Shown here piece by piece: positions 1 to 9,566 of a stretch of DNA of 64,000 nucleotides. A program made the translations under genes and the position numbers. Positions within the stretch are counted from its first letter, which is position 1, and every line of letters begins with the position of its first letter. Location: positions 1 through 64,000 of the forward strand of contig ML210167.1 in assembly GCA_004369085.1 (NCBI GenBank), read 5' to 3'. The notes beneath the pieces were generated by a model. The model saw only the letters and a program-made list of their open reading frames with translations, was not told where the DNA came from and did no database searches. The DNA comes from Coprinopsis marcescibilis (Eukaryota > Basidiomycota > Agaricomycetes > Agaricales > Psathyrellaceae).

Positions 1-1002
1 CGCAACACGTTTGCTTAAACCGGCGGTTTTGGAATGGAATTAATCTGATCTGTTTGCGTTCTGAAGATTCAGAAACCCGCGCAGATAGATTGAGTGAAGG
101 CGTCGCAGCGTGGCATTCGACCTGCAGGAGTGCGTGCAAAGGAAAGTGTAGAGTACTAAAGAGTGATCTATTTTGGGTTGCTGAACCCAGGTTCGTGTCA
201 GGGCCCACGATCTGGTCATGTGCTGGCCAAGATCAGAACCGCTCGGCTTGCGTAATGCGCTCGCCGCTCAGCGCGCATTGGACCACCACAGTACGTCTGC
301 TGCGCCCATTCACCAGCGATATCTGAATCTTCAGAATCGCCGGTATGGGATACATGGTAGATGCAGTCAGTATGCAGAGCCGGTGGTGTCTCCGAATCTT
401 CGGGGCGCAACCTGACCCTGCTATCCTCTCCACAGCTTGATCTGCCAGTGCAGGACAAGAACCAATTGTTCGTTTGGTTGAACCCTCGCTCCCGTGAATC
501 CACATCCCTGCTTCACTCTCTGAGAACACCGATGCGCGAAAGTCAGTCCGAACATCAACGAATGTTCTTCCCCAAGTCGTCCGTCTACAGGCAAACCCAT
601 CCCGTACCTTGACAACTTGGGCCTGACTCTTTAGCGATAAAGAACCTCTGCCACCTCGCCCCTTTCCTGTTTGTTTGGGTGTATAACGCTTTCGGTGCTG
701 CGACAGGCAACAATACATCTCCAATCACCGGACGGTAGGTCAATTATTCAAAGTCTTTCACGAGGAAATTGGGCTGACTGTATATCTCAGATCCTATGGC
801 TATTGTCTGGCCATTCGGCTCCCACTGAAACTATCGTGGTGATCGGAATTCAGATTTTAATCTGGCACTCACTATGAGAATAGAAGATCGCAGCACCCGA
901 TTTCAACATAGTCTATCAGATCACCCTTCCCACCTTCATTTTATTCGCCTTTTCAACCACTGGTTGACCTGCTTTCTCCGCCCGTAAATCAACCGTCCAG
1001 TC
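1..1002. other. Intergenic, no gene seen
   Basis: Short overlapping open frames occur on both strands, but none has a convincing start, protein composition or splice partners. The last 100 bases or so, pyrimidine-rich and ending at the ATG at 1003, probably hold the promoter and 5' leader of the next gene. Confidence 0.5.
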
Positions 1003-1704
1003 ATGTCCATTGCAACTCGTGCGTCTAATGATACCCAAGCTGCATCCTCGTTTGAGGTGCGGCAACCGCCCAACCTGCTTCAGGGCGAAACATCCATCGC
1101 CACATCGATTACAACTCGGGCATCTCCATGCTGTACCACTTGCAAAATGCCGATGAAAGGGCACTCAAAGACATCGTGTTCAAGGGTGGCCAAGCAAGAG
1201 ATTGTTCGACAAAGCCAAAGCGTCGGGGTATTCTCGCAATCTGTGCCCTTGGACCTTCCCTTGCAAGCAAGCGACGATCATATCGAGGAACAAACAGCGT
1301 CGACCTGGACCATTAAGCCAGAAAATGTGCCGACTTTGGAAACGCTGCCTCGAGAAGATATTCTTCAACTGGTGATGCTTCTAGCATCGAACCCAGAGGT
1401 CTTTGCCAAAATTCTAGTCGTGGCCAAGTCCCTTGATCAAGCAGTGACTTCGAGGGAGCCAGACACGTCTCATACCTTTCCTTCCGAATACGTGCAGAAA
1501 CGGAAGGTGGCCGTGATTTGCTCGGTCACAGGCTGTAGCGTGTACATTTTCAAAATAGCTATCAAAGTCGTGTTCAATGTCATCAAAGCTGTTTTCCATG
1601 TCATTTTCATCGCATTTCTCACCATCTGGATCCTTTCAACCTTCCCTTGTAATCTTGACGGTGCCCCTCGAGATACCTTTAACCCTTCCTCCTCACTACT
1701 TTAA
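1003..1704 (+). CDS. Hypothetical protein, CxxC knuckle and C-terminal membrane segment
   Basis: This is an uninterrupted 233-aa frame beginning with ATG. Around residues 43-59 there is a Cys/His cluster (CCTTCKMPMKGHSKTSC) that could hold a zinc ion, like small CxxCxxPMKGH knuckles I recall in Agaricomycete proteins of unknown function. A low-complexity, mildly acidic middle follows. A long hydrophobic stretch at about residues 168-210 (VAVICS...IWILSTF) is probably one or two membrane helices. A tail-anchored or membrane-tethered protein is the simplest reading. I do not recognise a named family. It lies convergent with the minus-strand gene ending at 1871. Confidence 0.5.
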   Translation: MSIATRASNDTQAASSFEVRQPPNLLQGETSIATSITTRASPCCTTCKMPMKGHSKTSCSRVAKQEIVRQSQSVGVFSQSVPLDLPLQASDDHIEEQTASTWTIKPENVPTLETLPREDILQLVMLLASNPEVFAKILVVAKSLDQAVTSREPDTSHTFPSEYVQKRKVAVICSVTGCSVYIFKIAIKVVFNVIKAVFHVIFIAFLTIWILSTFPCNLDGAPRDTFNPSSSLL

Positions 1705-1870
1705 TTCGCTCAGACACCAAACTACCGGCTTACTTCTCATATCTTTTATAACACAATAAACCTCTGTTTCAATCCCTCACAGTGAGAACAAATGGAGAGA
1801 AATCATATTATCAGGCAATCAACAAAAGAAGTGCATATAGAGGGTATACAATGAAAAATGAACCAGGGCA

Positions 1871-3480
1871 TCAGCGCCGCCTACAAGTGTGAAGAATGCC
1901 AGTGAGGTTTTCCGCCAAGACGACGTGGTCGCAATCTCCGCACTTTGCCAAGAGCTTGAGCAACTGTTTCTTGGTGAGCCCAATTGGGCTTCCGCTGTTG
2001 TATAAGGCGTCCATGATGTTGAAGGTCGGGGCTTTCGTTACCAATTTGATCCTCGTGTCACAATGATGATTGCCAAGCGATTCGCAGAACAGATACTTGT
2101 CGCACTCGATGCACTGTCGAAGGAGTTCCCTGGTCTGTCGAATGCTGATTCCCCCGCCTGCATTCACCAAATCCAGGAACTGGCCCAGCCTAGTCCGTTC
2201 CGGGAATTCGGGATCATGGGCTCTGACTCCCCTTAGCGCCCGCGGCGAAACGGGTACCTCTGTGATGGAAGTATGGTGAGTAACTTATTCTCTACTGGGC
2301 TATGAAGCGAACTCACTGATTCTATAGACCTCGCGCCTCAGCCGTGCAGAAATAAATTGAGGGCTACTGGACGGGGCAAAGGGCAGAACGTCCCCCTCCA
2401 AGTTCGCTTCCTCGCGGTCAACACCACCACCTTCCGCTTCTTCAGAAAAGGCATCATCCTCAGCGCCACCCATAACTTCGTCGTGGTCGTGGTCTTCGTC
2501 GTCAACCTCAACACCGCCTGCCCGTTCTGTTTGACGGATGTCAGTTCGTTTCCACAACGAGCTACGACCAGCTTTACCTTGTTCCTTCTCTTTGTGAGCA
2601 TCATATGCTTCACTCCCAGCCACCCATGCGACATCTGAGGTAGCTTAAGCAAAGCAAGTTAAGTTGCGTTCGGAATAGATGACGCGGCAAAACAACTCAC
2701 TGATGAAGTCTTCGAAATCCTCGGATTGCCAAGAGAATTCGGAAGGGGTGCGGAAATCGGAATCGTCTTCGGTAGCTTCATCGGACGCTCCTGAAGAGGA
2801 AGAGTCCGATACTTCGATGACGTTGGGCGCTTCGTCCTTTGGGCTGGATGGGTCGGCCGACTCGATTGAAACTAGAGACGGCAAAGGCTGCTCTTCAACC
2901 GACGGTCCTGGGGGTCGTAAACTATGAGTGTAAACTTATGTAAAGATTGAATTCTGGGCCCACCGTCACGGATACGACGAAGTCGTTCTAAAAAAGAAAG
3001 GCCGGAGTCCGACGAAGCGGAGCGTCTGATTGAAGGGCTTCCCGGAGTGCATGCATTCCGAGCCTTGCGTATCTGACGAAGTGGCATGGTGCGACCACCA
3101 GGGGCGATTTGCGCCGGGGTCACCAATGCAGCAGGGGTCTCGGGACGACGGTTACCGACGTCAAAGACGTCCCTCTCCGCCGCAACCACAGGCGGGGCGT
3201 ATGAGGGTGCTGGAGCTTCATCCGGGGGCCTTGAAACAGTCTGCGGGCAGGAGACAAGATTCACTGCTTCCGGGGTGTTGAGGATCTTTACGAGAGTCCG
3301 GTTACGAATTCTAGCGCGGTCGGATGCGGCGAACAGTCCCCCACCTGCAGGAACGGTGCGGTTGGATAGGCTTGGAGTAAGCTGGCGTTGGTGGAGGGCC
3401 ATAGTGCCGACGTGAGTAGCCAGAGTGACACGCTCGCGAGGGGAGAGTTTAGAGACGGATGAAGCAGTTATCGGAGGCAT
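1871..3480 (-). CDS. Hypothetical four-exon protein with two C-terminal CxxC...HxC modules
   Basis: Exons read on the minus strand are 3480-2964, 2907-2701, 2634-2317 and 2259-1871. All three introns (56-66 nt) are GT-AG and phase-consistent, giving 476 aa. The N-terminal third is basic and Pro/Ser/Thr-rich. The middle is very acidic (for example EVDDEDHDHDEV). The C-terminus carries two similar modules, LLRQCIECDKYLFCESLGNH and LLAKCGDCDHVVLAENL..., each with CxxC followed by His and Cys, so probably a duplicated small zinc-binding unit. The layout suggests a nuclear or nucleic-acid-associated protein, but this is inference; no named family is recognised. A TATAAAAGG-like box lies about 100 bp upstream. 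Confidence 0.65.
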
Positions 3481-3578
3481 AGTTGACGAGAGGAGAAGAG
3501 AGAGATTTGAGTGGGTGAAGGATGCTTGGAGTAGTCAAATGATCGGGCTCGACTGCAGAAACCACCTCCTGGCTTCGA

Positions 3579-3587
3579 CCTTTTATA
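3579..3587 (-). promoter_or_regulatory. Candidate TATA box
   Basis: On the minus strand this reads TATAAAAGG, about 100 nt upstream of the ATG at 3480. It matches the eukaryotic TATA consensus well and is placed as expected for the four-exon gene. Confidence 0.45.
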
Positions 3588-3599
3588 TGTTTGCAGCTG

Positions 3600-5486
3600 A
3601 GAGATCGAGATACGAAGGAATTTCACTCTGGCCAAATTCGTCAAGAATCAGGACCTGACGCCTAAAAGTGTCTTATCCTAATACAGTCCCGAACCCGCTA
3701 TATGCTTGGGAGATTTCCAACTTAAGTCTTCAGATCGGCTTCCAAAGTTCGAAATTCTTTGTAAAACCGAGCTCTGTGGCCTTGCACCCAGTAGAGATCT
3801 CGTTCAAACCTCCGCACATTCGTATTCCTCCAGACACCCTTACAGAACCCTACCAGGGAGGCGAAAAGCGCTAGATTAAACCTCTCTGGGTTAGATTCAA
3901 TCCATATGGGATTCCAATATTCTATACACATTAGAGCTCTATCGCATTTGGTACGGAAATACCGATGAGCATCCGGAAGAGACTCCGTCTAGAGACTTCG
4001 CGGCCTGACGTGTGCCAAATTTTGGAAGCTGAGTGACGCACCGCGCCAGTTTCTGCCTGGCAAAATCAACCCTATCGGACTATATCCCAGCATATCTTTG
4101 CTATCTACCAGGCATCACAGTCAAACAAACTCAATTTAGCATCTTCCGTTGGCAGTCCCACGCGTACATGCCTCATGCGGTGGCGTGCAGTTAAACTCGC
4201 GAAAACTCAGAAGTAGCATACTAAGTTCGTTCAGTCCGATCCTGGTGTGCCCACTACCCAGAGAAGCGGGGCATGGTCAATTATAGCTGTTGAGCAAAGC
4301 TGACAGACCGCACACAACCCGGATGACTTAGTATCGTCCCCTGCAGGGTTGAACATTATAATGTCGGAAAACCGTGAAAAAATGCCGAATTCAAAGGATA
4401 TGGTATGCCCTGACATCGAACTGCAAATTGAATACCGACTTACTCTGTTCTTAGTTGGTCCACTCTGGGTACATCGAAAGCGAATAGTGGTGGAGTGGAA
4501 GAAGAAGCAACGAAGGCGAAGAGACATGCTTAGCGAATTCCCCGCCGGTTACGCTTTTACCACCTGGTAGCTAGGAGATTGACATTACCTTCTAACTACT
4601 TTTCGGCATTAGCGGGAGAAGGAATCATCCTGACGATTGTGGCTGGCCTCAAGGCGTATCCTTGATATGTTCGCGCAATATTCGTCAGATGCGCACAGGA
4701 CAACGCGACTCAAAGTTAACTGTGACTCGTCGGCAGAGATAGCAGTGGACCTCAAGACATAACCCTTGGCGAACGAAAGTTTTACCTTGGGTAGGAGACT
4801 GTTCCGTCATTTGGATAAGCTCAATCGTGTTGGAGCTTCTAGCTTCCATGGAATCTCAAGGTCCAGTGCGAAGTTATCTCCACGGCAGATCGCGGCCACA
4901 CAAATGATTGCCGCCGTGGGATACAGCTCTGTGCTGAAGCAGGCGTGAACCAGCGACGGGTTTTCACACTTAGCAGACTCTCATTCATATCCATCTCCCT
5001 TCGTTCAGAATGTTAGAGCGTACGATCTTGTTTGGGGGCGGTCTTGTTGACAAAGTAAGAGATAGAGAACTGATATACCTTTTATTGGGAGAATGGCTAC
5101 AGGTAGGAGTCATGTTCTGCTGTGTGTGTTAGAAATTGAGAGAGATTTTTTTAGGCGATGTTTTACGGTAAAGACATTCAGCGTGAATTCCTGGCTCACC
5201 GACTCATTGGCCGACCATCGTTCACCAGGTGTTCACCTCTGCTTATTCGTGGCGTCTACTTTCCTTGTCGTCAAATCTCGTAGAGACAGCGTCTCAGTAA
5301 GTCATTTTCTCCTCTTATCACACTATCCACTCGTGCTCACGATCTGAACAGCCATTTCTTCTACCTTCCTCTCTTATATTTGGACTTACCACAGCTTACA
5401 CCAGTGACTTAAGTTTCTACTGTCACCGTCGCTCGTTCTCATCATCTCGTAAATTAGCTATTCGCGTGTACCGCTTCGTCAATGCG
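3600..5486. other. Intergenic, possible upstream exon of the 7TM-like gene
   Basis: No convincing complete gene is present. A frame from about 5093 to 5290 contains a hydrophobic stretch (CLFVASTFLVV) followed by a good donor (GTAAGT near 5298). It might be an upstream exon of the membrane-protein gene at 5487, whose first helices are otherwise missing. The rest shows only short shadow frames. Confidence 0.35.
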
Positions 5487-6463
5487 ATGGCCGACACAAA
5501 AACTAGCCTGATCCGCCCCATCGACTACATGTGCTCCAATAGATGGGATACAGTGGCAGTGTTTGCCCTGCTTGATGCTCTGATGTGGGTTGCAGACACC
5601 GCCGTGGTAAGCCATTTATTTACTTCCTCCACCAACCGTTTTCAACACATCTTGTCTAGATATACCACTGCTTTGTGCTATGGGGTCGTAACTACTTGGT
5701 TATCTTACCCTTGGTAGTCCTGTCGCTTTCAAATATCAGTGAGTTGTGTTTCCATCAACTGCCGTGGCCTGTGATATTGACGGCGTTTGTAGCCATCAAC
5801 ACGGCCACATTCTCCTGGTTTGTTTCTTCAGGAACCATCCTGACAAAAGCAATTCACCCTCAACTTGATGTCACCTTCCCACTTCACTTGGTGCAAAGCA
5901 TCGCAGCAACAGGTCTCATCATCTTGCGCGTCGCTAGGGAAGGCTCGTTTTTCCGAAGGCATGGCATGGCTGTGACTTTCAATGGTTCCTCACTTATGGC
6001 AGTGTTTTTTGTGATTCTGGAGAGTGCTGGCATCTACACAAGTCAGCAGCTGGCGCTGCTCATCCTATACTTCCTTCGTCACCCCGCTCAGCTTGTGGTG
6101 TATGGGACATTTGTCCCGAGCATTGGTGAGGCATAACAATCTGAAGTCATATCAAATGCTGACTACTGAACAGGTATCTTCTTTACTTTAAGCTTCGTGC
6201 GTATGCAGGCTCGCCAGCATGTGGAGAGGCATTCAGACCTCAAGAGACAGACGGAGTTGGTATTCACGCGCACTCACAAAATCAGTTTCATGGGATTCGA
6301 TGATCATGGCCCTCAGCCCACTCACCCCCCATTTGGCAATGAAACGCCATTTACCTCCGACCTCTTGTTAAACTCGACATCAAGCAGCGTGTATTCACTC
6401 CCACGATTGTCCCAACATGATCTCTCATCAACCGTTGCCTCAGGAAATCCTATCGCTATCTAA
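5487..6463 (+). CDS. Serpentine (7TM-like) membrane protein, 5' end uncertain
   Basis: Exons 5487-5606, 5660-6125 and 6174-6463 join in phase to 291 aa. The protein reads RWDTVAVFALLDALMWVADT, then IYHCFVLWGRN, several hydrophobic helices, and PSIGIFFTLSFVRMQARQH before a polar Ser-rich tail. This pattern matches a very common unnamed Agaricomycete multipass family in which IYRC..VWGRN sits between helices 3 and 4; that is from memory. Relatives start with two or three more helices, so either an upstream exon around 5.1-5.3 kb is missed or the copy is 5'-truncated. A receptor-like role is often assumed for such proteins, but nothing here proves it. Confidence 0.55.
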
Positions 6464-6682
6464 ACGGGCAGATATATACTTCGATAACGACCCAGTACTA
6501 TTCCCTCCCAACGCAATATCTAGATCTTCTTCCACATCATCCTTCTCTGCGCTTCCCCACCCGAACACGAGCCTATATCACAGGTCTGACTACCTTGGCA
6601 AGAGTGTATGGAACCAGAATCCAACTTAAATGTTCATGGGCATTGCATGAGCTTCGGAAGAAGCCTTATCGGTTGTCCCGAT

Positions 6683-6763
6683 AACTTGCCAAAAGGGGGC
6701 CACCTTTCAAATACAGTTAGCGCAACTTACCCAAAGGGAGCTACCTTTCAAATAACAGTTCGC
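6683..6763. repeat. Two-copy tandem repeat, about 41 bp
   Basis: Two adjacent imperfect copies begin at 6683 and 6724. Both start AACTT and share the core ACCTTTCAAATA, with about 80-85% identity by eye. It lies just downstream of the membrane-protein gene. Function unknown. Confidence 0.6.
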
Positions 6764-7028
6764 ACTGGCTGATAGGTGCCTCTTTACTCCCGGGGTAAAC
6801 GCACTTTTCGCTGCGCCTATAGGTATGAGCTGGCCCACTAAGACCGCTACACAATCAATCCACCACCAAGTTCACCGAATGCTCAACTCAGTATATCCCT
6901 ACATTAGTGCCACTGTGACGGACCCCGTTCCACTTCTTAGTGAGCACCCCTCACTCTACCCGCCATCAAGTTGACTAAAAGTTGATTTTCAAGCCGAAGA
7001 AGACCTACACAGTGGCCTGATCAGCCTT

Positions 7029-7547
7029 ATGATCATGGAACCCCACACTATTAGCGCCAGCCTTGCATCGCTCATGTCGCAGCAATGGGTGATTCTTTCT
7101 GCCCAAGACCGAGAGTTCGAAGATTTGCAACAAGCAGTTGACATATGTATGGAAGTGTGCCAAGAATTCGATGACGAGCCCTTTTACAACGATGATATTG
7201 CTCGTGAACTATTCGAGGTTATTGAAGGGTTCAAAGAAGAAGAGGATGACACGGAGACACTCAGCGTCACAGTCGGAGCTGCGCTCGTGAAACCCGAAAT
7301 TCGCACTCGTGGGAGGACTGAGGAAGAAGAACTGAACCTGCAGATTGTAGACACAATCATCTGGCAGCATAAAATCATTCAAGTCCTTCACATCCGCCTG
7401 GCAGGGTACCTTGTCGCGGTCAAGGAGTGCTCCATTTTCTGCGAGAACCTCAACAGGCTGTACATGGACAAACTCGATGCAGATTACCGTTCCCTCCCAC
7501 CGGACATGGAAACTCTAGCCGACATATTTGCATTTACTCCTCCTTAA
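7029..7547 (+). CDS. Small helical hypothetical protein
   Basis: Single-exon frame of 172 aa with ATG codons at 7029 and 7035. The sequence is acidic and probably mostly alpha-helical (for example EFEDLQQAVDICMEVCQEF), with no signal peptide, membrane segment or known motif. Codon pattern and length suggest a real gene or recent relic, but there is no homology that I recognise. It lies between the 7TM-like gene and the transposon-like unit, in a region with few housekeeping genes. Confidence 0.4.
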   Translation: MIMEPHTISASLASLMSQQWVILSAQDREFEDLQQAVDICMEVCQEFDDEPFYNDDIARELFEVIEGFKEEEDDTETLSVTVGAALVKPEIRTRGRTEEEELNLQIVDTIIWQHKIIQVLHIRLAGYLVAVKECSIFCENLNRLYMDKLDADYRSLPPDMETLADIFAFTPP

Positions 7548-8528
7548 ACCACTCGGTTCTTCGTGTAAATATATATTTAAACCCTCTGATAATACCTGCT
7601 TCAACTACCCGACGCCTGATGGCAGGGACAGCTCCGGCAGCGTCAGCAACAACCCCAGAGATTTGGACATGTCACAAAGCTTGCACACTGTAACCTAGCA
7701 CACCCCAGACAACGGAACGGCATCTAACGGCGACGAGCCCACAGAAGCCCCAGGTAGAGGAACAACTGGAGTCGAGGAACCGCATGGCCAAGCAACACGA
7801 TTGATAAAAGCACTATTCCCCAACCCCCAATCGACAATATCCCCGACATAGGAACCCATCTTCTAACCTTCCAGTGTTTTCTCCACTGGGTCCGGTGGCA
7901 GTCCTACTGTGCACTCCAACAAGCTTCCTCCTTTTCTTCATCTTTAAGCTGTTCCTCGTCATCGAGATCATCTCCCACCCCCTATTATAACACCCTAGCA
8001 ACATCAATATCCCAGACTTCAGCTTAAAGAACCCTACATGCGACGTAGCGCGGATTCTATCATTGACCGACCAGGTTTAGCTCTGTTGGTAGAGATTTCT
8101 GGGTAGATGTTGTTAAACAATTGTCAGAGGAAGGGATAAGCATTCAGTGCCCAATTGATTCATCCGGAGAGAGCTTGCCAGATTTTGGCTCGCAGCGTCC
8201 ATAGGTAACTGGGCGGACATCTCTCGAAGAATGCGAAACCGATGACTAGTTGAGCCAAGAAATTTGTCGGATGAAGAGAAATGAACACTCTTTGAGGTAC
8301 GTCTGAGGTTCTCGTTGATAACAGCTCGCTGACGGTAGGGTTCGCCGTTGATAGATTTTAACCTGCTTTATTGGCAAACAATAGCGTAGAGATGTACTGA
8401 GGGAAGGCGGCAGGCTTCAGCTACATCACCTTTCCAGAGGATGCGGCGACGAGGGACCTTGGAGAATTCAAACGGCACTACTGCAGCCATAGTGTATCTG
8501 TAGTTGGTGCGTCCTGCTGTGTATAACG
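7548..8528. other. Intergenic, left flank of the transposon-like unit
   Basis: AT-richer sequence with only short frames. I looked for a terminal inverted repeat matching the sequence after 13105 and did not find one by eye. Part of this stretch may still belong to the element (lost N-terminal exons of the Ulp1 part). Confidence 0.35.
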
Positions 8529-9520
8529 CGGGATTTCCTGACACAAGACTTACGGTCTGGAGACTGCCCGTGGACCTCCCGGGCCTTCACCGCTCGGAAC
8601 AATGCAAACAATGAGCGGGTTGCCATTGCCCCATACTCATTCATCCACCAAATCACTCAGGAGGCCTATCTTGCGAAGGACGGGGCAAAATTGCTGTCGA
8701 AGTATGAGAAACTGGTCAAGGACAATCATATCGATAGCATATACTTCCCAATTCACGTGAACAACAACCACTGGATTGCCGGGTTTGTACACTTCAGAAA
8801 AGGCAAGATTGGTTACGGTGAGTGGGACCGTCAGTGGGATAAGAAGCAATACTAACGCCATATACAGGTGATTCCTTAACCGAGACAGGGTACCAAAAGC
8901 CAGCAAAACAGATGGAGTTTCTAAAGAAGTGGATTCAAATTCGATTCAACGTACATGCAAACATCAAGTGGGACTCACTAAAACGGGGTTCCCAGTCCGA
9001 TTTTAACAATTGTGGGGTTGTAATGATCAATGCCATTGCCCATAACGTCTTCGGGGATTCGCTTTGGACGACCAAGACTGCCAGTCGGGAGCGGCTTGAC
9101 TGGTTTAACAAACTCGCACATCCTGCAGTGAAGCCGCCCACTGAGCCTCCACCTACCAAACCTTTATGCACCAGCTCAGCCACTCGAATGTCAATCGTAA
9201 ACCTCCTCAACACATCGGATCCAGTACTGGATGCAGCGATGGAATGGCCTGAGCAACCAGAACCTGTGTTGGTTGGCGAGCTAGGTGTAGGCGAGATGGC
9301 GGTGGATGCGGGGGATTCCAGTGGCGGTCCAATGGCTGAGGTTGATATGCATATGGAGGTGGATGAAGATGTAAGCACTGGGGCAAAACCGGTGGAACAA
9401 ACGAATGGGAGCCGAAAGGCAGGGCAGAAGAAAGAGATTGGGAGTCTCAAACGCCTGATGGACAACGCACAGGCGGACATGCCCACCATCAACCACCATC
9501 AAGAAACAACGTACCTCTAA
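8529..9520 (+). pseudogene. Ulp1-type (C48) cysteine protease domain, 5' incomplete
   Basis: Coding exons are about 8529-8817 and 8868-9520, joined in phase by a GT-AG intron that completes GKIGYGDSL. The catalytic triad can be placed: His in VNNNHWIAG, Asp in YGDSL, and Cys in QSDFNNCGVVMINAIAHN with the oxyanion Gln before it. This is the C48 (SUMO/NEDD8-like protease) fold. Downstream the frame runs into an Asp/Glu- and Pro-rich linker and stops at 9518-9520, just before the RHSKC zinc-like segment in another frame. I cannot find an initiator exon upstream, so it is probably part of a decayed larger protein. The triad itself looks intact. Confidence 0.6.
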
Positions 9521-9566
9521 CCGTCAGGCAACTGTTCTTGCAGGAGAAGGGACAAGCAAATCGGCG

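Noticed and set aside
233..724. Minus-strand 163-aa frame at the left edge
   Set aside because: It has no motif, overlaps several equally long frames on both strands, and no splice continuation is seen.
8070..8100. TAGCTCTGTTGGTAGAG, a D-arm-like sequence
   Set aside because: No T arm, anticodon stem or acceptor stem follows at the right distance.
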